This document shows positions 32,477-41,100 of a DNA stretch of 64,000 nucleotides, piece by piece. Both the position numbers and the translations under genes were made by a program. This DNA comes from CAYUVA01 sp964448115 [NCBI: uncultured bacterium] (GTDB taxonomy: Bacteria > CAYUVA01). The DNA is taken from contig CAYUVA010000006.1 in the NCBI GenBank assembly GCA_964448115.1, positions 51,871-115,870 on the forward strand. The letters are read 5' to 3'. The notes beneath the pieces are model-generated. The model saw only the letters and a list, made by a program, of their open reading frames with translations. It was not told where the DNA came from and did no database searches. The stretch's first letter is position 1. Each line of letters starts with the position of its first letter.

Positions 32477-34129
32477 ATGCGATTGCCTTTTAAACGATAT
32501 GGGCGACCATTCTTGGTACTGCTGGGCATTGCCCTAACGCTCGGAATAGTGCTTAGAGTTATGGGGCTTGGCTGGGGGATCGGACCCGATCTGTTTCACC
32601 CCGATGAGTGGAAGATCGTCAACGATGTGATCCTGATTAACGATGGTAATTTCAAGCTCGGAGACTACAATTATCCGAGCGGATTTCACTATATTTGCTC
32701 GCTGGTAACTTTCATAGCTGCCAAGGTTGGCATAATCTGGGAATCCCTGTACAGTCCTCATATTCAATTACTCTGTCGCTGGATGACCATTTTGTTCGCC
32801 ATGGCGAGCATAGTATTTATAGCTCTTTGCGGAGCGAGGCTTTATTCATGGCGAGTTGGTGCTTTCTCAGCCCTCTTTTTAGCCATTGCCACTATCCATG
32901 TAGTGCACTCGCATTACTGCACGGTTGATGTTGCAGCCACCGCCTGGATTCTATTCGTGCTTTATATCTCCACTTTTATCCTGGAAAAACCGAGTATGAA
33001 GCATTATATCTGGGCGGGTATCGGGGCTGGATTGGCAGCAGCCACCAAGTACAATGCTGGTCTGGCAGTAGTTATGCCTATAACAGCACATTTATTGAAC
33101 TCGATCGCCGGCGATAGCCTCAATTATAAGCTGAAAAGCTTATTCAGGGCATTATTTTCATTCCGCCTGGTGGTCTTGGGATTCGTTGCCCTGATTGCCT
33201 TTATCGCGCTGGTTCCCTATGCGGTGCTTGACTTTCAGTGGGTCATAGTTGATGGCATGATCAAGCAGATACGCCAAGCCAAGGAGGGACCGGACTTCAT
33301 GCCATACATGGATAAACCGCCCGGCTGGTATTATTATCTAATTGAATTACTCCCCATAAGCATGGGGGCGCCGCTTTTAGCCCTATGCCTACTTGGCGGA
33401 ATGATAACCCTCACCCGCTGGCGAAGGGCTGATATCATCCTTTTGTCGTTCTTGGTGCCTTATTATCTGGGGCTTGGGTCAGCAAGCCTGATGTTCATTC
33501 GCCACGCGTTGTTTTTAGTCCCCATCCTGGTGTTATGGGGAGGTATAAGCTCGGATTGGTTGATAGGCATCCATGAAAAGTCGAAGAATAAGCTGGTCGC
33601 TTATGTTCCGATTACCCTTCTCGCCATGGTGCTCATCTATTCATTGGCACATTCGCTAGCTCACTCGCTGCTGTTTGTGCGCAAGGACACCAGGGATCAG
33701 GCAATGGAATACCTGGTTCAGTGCTACGATCCCCTGACACCGATCGGTGTTATGATAAGTCCAGTAGGTCTTGATCGCTCAGATAAGCCTGCCTTGCATG
33801 AATTCTTTGATAATATATGTTTAGGATATTACCTACAGGAGATCTTCGAGTATAAGCCAGAAGTAATGGTATTTAGCAATTATGACTACCGACAGATCTT
33901 GCGTATGCACCATAAGCTAAAGCGTAGCGAGTGGCCGCACCAGCGCGATATGGTCTGGGAAGCTGACCTTTGGAGGATATTTCTCGCTGAAAGGTTCGAT
34001 GGATGGTGGGAGGAAGCCAGGTTAGAGCGCAGGGCAACCTTGCTTGGCATGGATTTCTCCGCTGATTGGATACCGCACGACTGGATGTACCTTAACCCAA
34101 CAGTTCATATATTTAGACGAGATAACTGA
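32477..34129 (+). CDS. Polytopic membrane glycosyltransferase, GT39/PMT-like
   Basis: This 550-residue protein has about 10 to 12 membrane helices. The first periplasmic loop holds GIGPDLFHPDEWKIVND, with an acidic residue pair typical of GT-C transferases, and DYNYPSGFHY follows. The soluble C-terminal domain starts near residue 405 and ends with WIPHDWMYLNP. It probably moves a sugar from a polyprenyl carrier. The start ATG lies 8 bases behind the right heptamer array, so any native promoter and ribosome-binding site have been replaced or lost; none is visible. Confidence 0.82.
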   Translation: MRLPFKRYGRPFLVLLGIALTLGIVLRVMGLGWGIGPDLFHPDEWKIVNDVILINDGNFKLGDYNYPSGFHYICSLVTFIAAKVGIIWESLYSPHIQLLCRWMTILFAMASIVFIALCGARLYSWRVGAFSALFLAIATIHVVHSHYCTVDVAATAWILFVLYISTFILEKPSMKHYIWAGIGAGLAAATKYNAGLAVVMPITAHLLNSIAGDSLNYKLKSLFRALFSFRLVVLGFVALIAFIALVPYAVLDFQWVIVDGMIKQIRQAKEGPDFMPYMDKPPGWYYYLIELLPISMGAPLLALCLLGGMITLTRWRRADIILLSFLVPYYLGLGSASLMFIRHALFLVPILVLWGGISSDWLIGIHEKSKNKLVAYVPITLLAMVLIYSLAHSLAHSLLFVRKDTRDQAMEYLVQCYDPLTPIGVMISPVGLDRSDKPALHEFFDNICLGYYLQEIFEYKPEVMVFSNYDYRQILRMHHKLKRSEWPHQRDMVWEADLWRIFLAERFDGWWEEARLERRATLLGMDFSADWIPHDWMYLNPTVHIFRRDN

Positions 34130-34224
34130 GTTACACCGCATGGACGAGTGCTTGGGCTATACCTGGCTTGGAATTATTGCTTTACTGATTTTGTTTCTTT
34201 AGAATATCCTATTGAGTTGACATA

Positions 34225-35286
34225 ATGGAAGTGCTTATCAAGACAGCGGCTCGGCAGCCAATCTTGCTTCTACTGCTAGTGGCTCTTTATTTTCTACCGG
34301 TTATTGCTTGTGCACAGGAGAATCTTATCCCAAGACATCCTCCCGAATCGCCATTTGGCATAAATATCCATCTACTGGACTGCGGCTCGTCGGAATGGGG
34401 TTTAGTGGAATATCTCGGCGTGGACTGGGTTAGGGTCGATTTCAACTGGGCTGATATAGAAGTTCAGGATAACCAGTATATCTGGAACCTGACCGAATCG
34501 AACTATTATGATTGCACTGCCCAGACAGCTAATAAACTTGGCTTGAATGTATTTGCAACCATATCCAAGACCCCATCGTGGCTCGGCGAGAGTAACTCGG
34601 TTCCTGAAGTTCATGCCTGGATGGAATTTGTTCGCCATGTAGTCGAACGCTATGATGGAGATGGATACGCCGATGCGCCGGGATCTCCTGTTATACGATA
34701 CTGGGGGATGTGGAACGAGCCAGACAATACGGCATTTTTCACCGGCACTCTGGAGCAATATCGCGAGATCATCCTAAAGCCCGGATATCGTGCAGCCAAG
34801 AGCGCAGACCCGACCTGCAAGGTTGTGGGGCTGGCGGCAGCGGAGTACCTCTATCTGGGCTGGAATTGGGAGCCTATCTTCGATGATGGCGGAATAAATG
34901 CGCTCGATATAATTAGCACCCACGAGTACTACTACGATGGCGATCCACTATACGAGGTGCTCAATGTGCTCGGAATTCTCGATGATCTCAACCCTTACGG
35001 CATACAGAAGGAGATCTGGATTACCGAGACCGGCTCATATACTTATGGCGGTTCCCGCAAGGTAAGCGAGGCAGAGCAGGCCAAGAAGCTGAGAGAGATG
35101 TGCCATCATCTGATGTGTTTCTACAATGTGAGTAAGGTCTTCTTCTATGAGCTGAAGGACCTCCCCAACAGCGCTGGTTGGGGGCTTTTCAACATGAACA
35201 ATACTCCCAAGCAGGCTGCCATTGCCTACCGGGAGATCATCGAGCGATACAAGTGCAAACAGGGCGGAGATGTAACGCTGCCATGA
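34225..35286 (+). CDS. Secreted clan-A glycoside hydrolase (GH39/GH5-like)
   Basis: This 353-residue protein has a signal peptide (PILLLLLVALYFLPVIACA) and a (beta/alpha)8-barrel layout. The acid/base Glu is in YWGMWNEPDNTAFF and the nucleophile Glu in KEIWITETGSYT, both in the expected strand-end positions of clan A. It may act on a beta-linked polysaccharide outside the cytoplasm; the precise family is not certain. Its stop overlaps the next gene start by 4 bases (ATGA), so the two are co-expressed. No strong ribosome-binding site is seen. Confidence 0.8.
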   Translation: MEVLIKTAARQPILLLLLVALYFLPVIACAQENLIPRHPPESPFGINIHLLDCGSSEWGLVEYLGVDWVRVDFNWADIEVQDNQYIWNLTESNYYDCTAQTANKLGLNVFATISKTPSWLGESNSVPEVHAWMEFVRHVVERYDGDGYADAPGSPVIRYWGMWNEPDNTAFFTGTLEQYREIILKPGYRAAKSADPTCKVVGLAAAEYLYLGWNWEPIFDDGGINALDIISTHEYYYDGDPLYEVLNVLGILDDLNPYGIQKEIWITETGSYTYGGSRKVSEAEQAKKLREMCHHLMCFYNVSKVFFYELKDLPNSAGWGLFNMNNTPKQAAIAYREIIERYKCKQGGDVTLP

Positions 35287-36566
35287 TATCACAATATCGA
35301 TCATTTCTGATATTGACGCTCATCTTCTACTCGATCATACAAGCTGGCTGTCGGGAGGACTCGGTGATATTGCCATTGGAGGGGAGGGATTGGATGCGTA
35401 TTGAGGCGGCGCAGATGGATGCCTCTGGGAGCCTGGAGGTAATAGCAGCCAACTACCAGGACAACGCCATCTTCGTTCTATCCGATGATGTCTCCCTGGG
35501 ATGGCAGATAACTTACAAGATTGAACCTAATTTCCAGCTCGCCGATTTCATTGTGCTTGACTTCGGTGGGGGAAGGCTGAATCCATACTCGGCAAAGGAT
35601 GATATTGCATATCTGCTCAAGGAATATACCCGCTATAACACCGTGTTTATCAACCATTATTTGCAGGGAAACAAGTATGCCTTTCATGGCTGGGACATCA
35701 ATCATCTAACCACCGGCGATATCGATGGAGACGGCAACCATGAAGTCCTGTTCACTAACACATCGACTATGGGCTTCGATACCGAGCAGATCGTCTGCCT
35801 TGACCTGGTTAGCGGCATCATGGAGGAGATCATTGTGTGCGATGTGGTCATGGATTGGTGCCAGTTGATCTGCGGGGATGTGAGCGGGGACGGCGCTGAT
35901 GAGGTGATCGCTGCCTCGAGGAAGTATGGTGTTATAGTGATATTCAGGTTCTGCCCTACTGACAGGAGTTTTCATATATATAAGAAGGCTTACCTGACCA
36001 CCCCGATGTACGCTGGGCATATAGCGGATATGCAGATGGCCGATAACCGTCTCTTTGTTGCCTCGGAGACACACCCCAGGGGAACTGTATTCGAGTTCAT
36101 CCCTGAAGTGCTCCCCTGGCAGTATGGCTTCATTCAAAGACCGGTCGAGACCAACCCGTTTTATACCGCTCCAACGATTAGTACCGCTGATCTCGATGGA
36201 AATGGCGATATCGAGGTGGTATTCGCCAGCAAAGATCGCGGGGAGCTGTTCGCCTACGATATCGTAAATAACAACTGGCAACGAAATATCATTGCTGATA
36301 TCGGAGTTCCAATAAAAGATATGGTTGCTGGCAGATTCTTAAGTCCATTCAGGCAGCAGGTGGCAGTGATCTATGATCAGGATCAACCAATATACCTGTA
36401 TTCATTGCAAGATGGGCAAAAGGGATATGGTATCAAGCAGTTGACCGATCAAGGCAACAGGTTCCATGAGGCTGGCGCGGTCGATATCTATCAAGATGGT
36501 ATCGATGAGCTTTTAATCGGCTGCCAGCAGGGTATCATGCTCATCAGTCCGATCGCTGCCCAGTAA
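35283..36566 (+). CDS. Exported FG-GAP/VCBS-type propeller protein
   Basis: This protein of about 427 residues has an N-terminal hydrophobic stretch followed by IIQAGC, an imperfect lipobox that may anchor it as a lipoprotein. Repeats of the calcium-loop form are spread along it: GDIDGDGNHEVLF, GDVSGDGADEVIA, ADLDGNGDIEVVFA and VDIYQDGIDELLIG, pointing to a beta-propeller. The start at 35283 overlaps the glycosidase stop (ATGA). Such propellers bind ligands or partner proteins; with the glycosidase it could form a secreted glycan-handling pair. The 15-base sequence CGCTGCCCAGTAATC at its end is repeated 106 bases further on. Confidence 0.78.
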   Translation: MISQYRSFLILTLIFYSIIQAGCREDSVILPLEGRDWMRIEAAQMDASGSLEVIAANYQDNAIFVLSDDVSLGWQITYKIEPNFQLADFIVLDFGGGRLNPYSAKDDIAYLLKEYTRYNTVFINHYLQGNKYAFHGWDINHLTTGDIDGDGNHEVLFTNTSTMGFDTEQIVCLDLVSGIMEEIIVCDVVMDWCQLICGDVSGDGADEVIAASRKYGVIVIFRFCPTDRSFHIYKKAYLTTPMYAGHIADMQMADNRLFVASETHPRGTVFEFIPEVLPWQYGFIQRPVETNPFYTAPTISTADLDGNGDIEVVFASKDRGELFAYDIVNNNWQRNIIADIGVPIKDMVAGRFLSPFRQQVAVIYDQDQPIYLYSLQDGQKGYGIKQLTDQGNRFHEAGAVDIYQDGIDELLIGCQQGIMLISPIAAQ

Positions 36567-36598
36567 TCGACGCGGGTAGCGTAAACAAGTGGTCATTT

Positions 36599-36670
36599 AT
36601 CCGAGCCGTGAGTTTAAGCGAGCGTTTATTCATTGCAATTGATCACTCCCTAACAGTCGTGGCTCGGATT
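36599..36670. repeat. Inverted pair of REP-like sequences between convergent genes
   Basis: ATCCGAGCC (36599-36607) is the reverse complement of GGCTCGGAT (36661-36669). The right copy, ACTCCCTAACAGTCGTGGCTCGGATT (36645-36670, quoted in two parts: ACTCCCTAACAGTCG and TGGCTCGGATT), resembles copies near 45131 and 45880. It provides the last seven codons and the TAG stop of the minus-strand gene at 36650-38095. Short direct repeats (36555-36569 and 36676-36690) flank the pair. Confidence 0.7.
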
Positions 36671-38095
36671 AGGGGCGCTGCCCAGTAATCTACGAAAGTT
36701 ATCCCCTAATGAAGAAAAGATAAGCATCACCAGCAGCCCATACAAAGGCACAAAGATGCGCTCGAAGGACTGGATGATCACCACCTTAAGTGTTTCTGCG
36801 CCCGGTGCGCTCATGGATAATAACGATAATACTGCAAGATAAAGCAGGATCGGCGTTGTTAATAACCGGTTCTTATTGCTCCTTGTGAAATTCCTCGGAG
36901 CTAATAGAAACAGGATGGTCAATACAGTCCACAAATATAGCCAGCAACCATCAAGGGCTATATCGTTTATAAAGCTGCTCCAGAAAATAAAGAGGTGATC
37001 AAGGTTGGATAGTATATGTAGCATTCCTGGTAACGATAGCTCCAGGTAGTGAGCCTGCACTGCGCCCAGACCATGAACAAGGCAAAATACCTGCCAGGGT
37101 AGCACAATAAAGAAAAAAGAGAGGATGATAGGTAGCAGCCTAATAGCTTTCCTTGTTGGCGATCGCACCACCAGTACTGCGATGGCAAATCCGATGGATA
37201 ATACAAGCCCCTCGTTCTTGATCATAGCTGATTGAGCACAAAACAGCGAGGCTAGAACCAAAGCTGCTCTATCCTTTCTCTTTAGCCACCTGAGTAACCA
37301 TCTCGCTGTCGCCGCCAGATATAGCCCCAGGCATAAATCTACCTGCGCAACCACAGCTTGACTTAGAATAAGTGGGGAACTGCAGAAGATTAGGGAGATC
37401 ACAAGGTTGACCCACTTTAATTCTGGATTCAATCCACCCAGCCCCTGTGCGATGACCAGCACGAATAATAACCATAATAAAGTGGGAATTAGCTTGATCA
37501 GCCGCTCGTTGAACGAGCCGGCAAAATGGCAAACCCAAACCCCAAGCAGCGGGAAATGAAGCGGATAGTTTAAGGTAAGCGGATGCAACAATGGCATGGT
37601 AGCATTGGGATCAACCCTCGGATAAGGAGGATCCTGATAGCGACCTGGATCTGTGAAATGCTCACCTAGCTCCCCCTGGTAATACAACAGCTTCGCCTTT
37701 AAGCCCCACACCGCGTACTCATCCAACTGTCGGAAGCCGAAATCGACTGAGGTGCTCGCCAAGGAAGCAACCAAAACCCCCATTATCCCTATTAGGGCAG
37801 TAGTGCGCTTCCATCTTATGGATAAGCATATAGAATATAGATTTTCCCCTAGTCTCCAGAATCTAATTACGCAAACAAGAAAAGTGAAAAATAACATCAA
37901 ACCCAACCAAAATGTAATGGTTAATCTGATGCCAACAAGTAACATGAGGTTTCCCGTAAAGCCGATCATTACAAGCCCCAGAAGCATTCCCCAAAGCATC
38001 ACTTCGCCGAGCCTTTTGGCTTTTTGAGCGATGGACAAGTAGAGCAGGCAGCCCAGTAACAGCGGTATGAAAAGGCTGAGAACGACTGTCAGCAC
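36650..38095 (-). CDS. Polytopic membrane protein, GT-C-like
   Basis: This 481-residue protein has about 12 membrane helices. The loop after helix 4 contains FGFRQLDEYAVWGLKAKLLY, with an acidic residue where GT-C enzymes have one, and a His/Pro-rich loop follows (TMPLLHPLTLNYPLHFPL). It is probably a glycosyltransferase or related membrane protein; I cannot name it. It starts with GTG 11 bases after the previous stop. The last residues (PNPSHDC) are encoded by a REP-like repeat, so the original C-terminus may have been altered. Confidence 0.7.
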   Translation of the reverse strand: MLTVVLSLFIPLLLGCLLYLSIAQKAKRLGEVMLWGMLLGLVMIGFTGNLMLLVGIRLTITFWLGLMLFFTFLVCVIRFWRLGENLYSICLSIRWKRTTALIGIMGVLVASLASTSVDFGFRQLDEYAVWGLKAKLLYYQGELGEHFTDPGRYQDPPYPRVDPNATMPLLHPLTLNYPLHFPLLGVWVCHFAGSFNERLIKLIPTLLWLLFVLVIAQGLGGLNPELKWVNLVISLIFCSSPLILSQAVVAQVDLCLGLYLAATARWLLRWLKRKDRAALVLASLFCAQSAMIKNEGLVLSIGFAIAVLVVRSPTRKAIRLLPIILSFFFIVLPWQVFCLVHGLGAVQAHYLELSLPGMLHILSNLDHLFIFWSSFINDIALDGCWLYLWTVLTILFLLAPRNFTRSNKNRLLTTPILLYLAVLSLLSMSAPGAETLKVVIIQSFERIFVPLYGLLVMLIFSSLGDNFRRLLGSAPNPSHDC

Positions 38096-38106
38096 AGATA
38101 GGATTA

Positions 38107-38691
38107 TTACCGTTCCTCCTTTCTTTTCAGAATATAAGCTGATTCGCTGTATGCCAGGACTTTCTCATACTTACTTTCCAGGATGTTTCGCAACTCCTCA
38201 TCCTCCAGCTTCAGGGGATCCCTGAAATATACTAGCGCATATTCGGCATCCGGTGGCAGTGCCCAGATATCACGCGGCGCAAGCAGATACTCGGCGCGCA
38301 CATAATGATAGGGAAAGTCGGCGATCATCAATAGAAATACAGAGTCATCCTGGTTGATCATCGCGCAACTGGCTGCTAGGAAATTCTCCAGCAAGGTAAA
38401 TTTTGATGGCAACCCGGAACTGCTATATTCAGCTTGCAAATAATCCCGATTGAAAGTCAAACAATTCCAGAGATCTGGCACTGATTTAATTACCCCTAGT
38501 AGCAAAAAAACAAGCGCCAGGGTTAATGCGTATCCTCTCCATATACGAAGCGCCTGTGCCCATCGAGCCTTTCTAAGCGCCACTAAGGTCAGCATGACTA
38601 GCCAAAATAGAACTATAAATAAACCAGCAATGACCTCGAGACGATTCAATCCCCAGGTGAGAGCATAAAAGCGTAAGGCAGGCAAGCTCAA
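38107..38691 (-). CDS. Two-helix membrane protein with a soluble domain
   Basis: This 194-residue protein has hydrophobic segments at about 18-40 and 53-70, then an extracytoplasmic domain of about 125 residues with SVFLLMIADFPYHYVRAEYLL and DAEYALVYFRDPLK, resembling the soluble C-terminal parts of nearby glycosyltransferases. TTG start with AAAGGAGG 10 bases upstream; that site spans the stop of the preceding gene. It is sandwiched between two large membrane proteins with gaps of 3 and 11 bases, so the three are almost certainly one operon and perhaps one complex. Confidence 0.72.
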   Translation of the reverse strand: MSLPALRFYALTWGLNRLEVIAGLFIVLFWLVMLTLVALRKARWAQALRIWRGYALTLALVFLLLGVIKSVPDLWNCLTFNRDYLQAEYSSSGLPSKFTLLENFLAASCAMINQDDSVFLLMIADFPYHYVRAEYLLAPRDIWALPPDAEYALVYFRDPLKLEDEELRNILESKYEKVLAYSESAYILKRKEER

Positions 38692-38694
38692 CCG

Positions 38695-40980
38695 TTATCT
38701 ACCTCCTTTTTGTCGAGATATCTCACGCTTGAGCACGGACAGATTACGCATAAGGTTTATATTGCGGGGATCTATATTCAAGGATAGCTCCCAGTGCTTT
38801 ATTGCCTTATCATAGTCGCCGGTGATATAATAGATGTTGCCCAGATTGGCGTGTGCGTTTGCATCATTGAAATCATAGTTCAGGATCACCTGGTATTGGT
38901 CTAGCGCGGCGCGGTAATTGCCCATCTGGGTATATGCCACTGCCAGGTTGAAATGCGCTGACATAAGGTGGTAATCGAGACGAATAGCACGCTTGAAATA
39001 ATCGATTGCTTTTGCGTATTCTTTCCTGTCGAGATGAATATTTCCTAGATTGATCAATGCTTGGGTCATCTTTGGGTTTTTCTCGATCACCTGTTCATAT
39101 AACCTTTGTGCAAGTTGCAGTTCTCCCTGCTCATAGGCTATATTGCCCATGATGAAGTAAGCCAGGTGAAGCTTGGGATTTCTCTGGATTGCCAACTGAA
39201 GGTGCTGCCATGCCCTGCTTTTTTGCTTAAGATGTGCATATACCATGCCTAGTCCGAGCTGCTCGGCGCCGATAGTTCCTATTAAACTGGCATCGGATAC
39301 TATCTCCTCAGCCTGCAGGTGGGCTTTGGCAGCCTTGCCTTCTTCGCCTGTATTGGCATAATAACCCGCCAGCAGGTAAAGATAGTTTGCCACAAGATTC
39401 TTCATGATAAAGTCGATATAGACTCGCTTATCATGCAGGTTCCTCAATCCAAAGACCATTTTCTTTTCTCCAAGCGCCCTGTACCAACCGTTCAGATCAT
39501 AGCCTGAATCGACCACTCGGCAGGTGGCACCGTGATAAAGGTGCTGGTAACCATCGATAAAGTCGAGCGAGCGGGGGTATATATAAAAGACAGGCTTATG
39601 CCCCTGGCTAATCAGCTTCGCCTCTATGCGCAGGCGCTCTGCCGGGGGAAGCAAGAAGAAGTCATAACCACCTTGAAAGATGTATCCGTTGATATCCAGG
39701 ATCTCGACATCCTGGCGCATCCTATTCACCATCTGCATGTAAGCACAAATAAAGGCTGCGTTATCCCCTTCCACATGCAGCACGCAGCCTGGCGGAAGGT
39801 GCAATAAAAGCTCCCTGCCATAGTCGAAGGCGATGTAATTGTCCTGGCGATGGGCTTTATAGTAATTATTTATGAGAATATAAATATTGAGTAAAATTGC
39901 GATTATTACTGCTGATAAAGCTATCCATCGCTTTTTTATCCTATAAACCAGCCTTAACAGCCAGTTAAAGCCTACGGCAGCAAACATGCCCATTATCAAG
40001 TAGGATGGGATGAAGAAGGGATCGATCTCAGCCAGTCCCCTCGGCGAGGTGGGATACTTCAATATGAGCATGAATCCAACCGATGATACGAGATATAATA
40101 CGAGCAGTAGGGTCATGGCTCTATTTCGCGTCTTTATTACCTTATACAATCCGAGCAAAGACAATAATGTCCAGGGGAATGCCTGCCATAGAGAAGATTT
40201 GAGATACTCCTTCAATTGGCTGAGTAAAAGCGACCCGCTGAGAGGATTCTTACTCAGGGTGCCATACTGTCGGCGTACAACATGCTCGGTAAACTCGGTC
40301 ATCGTGTCCGGGCTTCCCCAGTTGAGCGCTGGATGCGCCGATGATCGCAATGGAAGGTATAGATAAAGGCTAGCGCCAAGCATAATCAAACAAACAATTA
40401 TCCAAAGGGTATTCATTCTCAAGGCACCTTTGCCCATAAAGGGGATTATCAGCGCTACGATAGTAACAACTAAAACCATTGGGGCTGTATAATGATTGCC
40501 GATACCGATCGACATGAGGAAAAATCCTGCCAGGATGTATGGTTTTCTAGGTGCCCTGATTTCCCTCATGACAAAGTAAAGCCCTGCCATGATACTAAGA
40601 GCATTGATAGCATAGACCTCGGCGGTAACTGCATTGCTCCATATCGAGCTGAATGTCGATATAATAAGGGTGGATATTGCCGCAACCCTGGTCGATTTTA
40701 CCAGCGCTTGAATGATTAGAAAAACGAAGCAGAGAGCTATTGACATAAAGGCTGCGTTGGCGACATTGCTCCGAAAGGCGATGTTGCCAAAGGGTAGCAA
40801 CTGCCATGGCTTGACGGCAAGGCTGAACAGGGGGTATCCTGGAGGGTGTGCGATGCCCAGGTAATGAGCTGCGGTGATAAGCTCGCCATTGTCGCCGATA
40901 TAGACATTAGGGCAGGCAGTATTCAGGTAGAGCGCAAAAACGGCTAGACATAGTATTAACTCGTACTTCCTATTTTGCAC
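38695..40980 (-). CDS. DUF2723 protein O-glycosyltransferase-like with C-terminal TPRs
   Basis: This 761-residue protein begins with the DUF2723 signature: NVYIGDNGELITAAHYLGIAHPPGYPLF. Membrane helices run to about residue 400, a soluble region follows, and from about 600 to 750 there are four or five TPR units (for example ALINLGNIHLDRKEYAKAID and AHANLGNIYYITGDYDKAIK). DUF2723 proteins are related to protein O-mannosyltransferases. The TPRs would bind protein acceptors or partners. GTG start, with only a weak ribosome-binding site. It is the first gene of a three-gene operon. Confidence 0.86.
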   Translation of the reverse strand: MQNRKYELILCLAVFALYLNTACPNVYIGDNGELITAAHYLGIAHPPGYPLFSLAVKPWQLLPFGNIAFRSNVANAAFMSIALCFVFLIIQALVKSTRVAAISTLIISTFSSIWSNAVTAEVYAINALSIMAGLYFVMREIRAPRKPYILAGFFLMSIGIGNHYTAPMVLVVTIVALIIPFMGKGALRMNTLWIIVCLIMLGASLYLYLPLRSSAHPALNWGSPDTMTEFTEHVVRRQYGTLSKNPLSGSLLLSQLKEYLKSSLWQAFPWTLLSLLGLYKVIKTRNRAMTLLLVLYLVSSVGFMLILKYPTSPRGLAEIDPFFIPSYLIMGMFAAVGFNWLLRLVYRIKKRWIALSAVIIAILLNIYILINNYYKAHRQDNYIAFDYGRELLLHLPPGCVLHVEGDNAAFICAYMQMVNRMRQDVEILDINGYIFQGGYDFFLLPPAERLRIEAKLISQGHKPVFYIYPRSLDFIDGYQHLYHGATCRVVDSGYDLNGWYRALGEKKMVFGLRNLHDKRVYIDFIMKNLVANYLYLLAGYYANTGEEGKAAKAHLQAEEIVSDASLIGTIGAEQLGLGMVYAHLKQKSRAWQHLQLAIQRNPKLHLAYFIMGNIAYEQGELQLAQRLYEQVIEKNPKMTQALINLGNIHLDRKEYAKAIDYFKRAIRLDYHLMSAHFNLAVAYTQMGNYRAALDQYQVILNYDFNDANAHANLGNIYYITGDYDKAIKHWELSLNIDPRNINLMRNLSVLKREISRQKGGR

Positions 40981-40999
40981 CTCGCACCATCTTTCTTAC

Positions 41000-41074
41000 T
41001 TGTATCCTCTGTATCTCGGTGGTTATCTTCTCTTTATTGGTCTTTTCTTTGTGTCCTTGTGCCTTTGTGGTTAA
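41000..41074. repeat. Dispersed CACAAAGGCACAAGG-type intergenic repeat
   Basis: The minus strand reads as repeated CACAAAGG/CACAAGGACACAAAG units following CACCGAGATACAGAGG. The same general sequence (ACCACAGAGG...CACAAAGGCACAAAG) is familiar from intergenic regions of many environmental bacterial genomes. Here it fills the 120-base gap upstream of the DUF2723 gene. Confidence 0.6.
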
Positions 41075-41100
41075 CCAATCCTAGTGCATCAAGCCTATAC

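Noticed and set aside
35178-35282. Upstream start of the propeller gene at 35178
   Set aside because: It would overlap the glycosidase by over 100 bases in another frame and place the hydrophobic export signal internally; the ATG at 35283 begins just before that signal.
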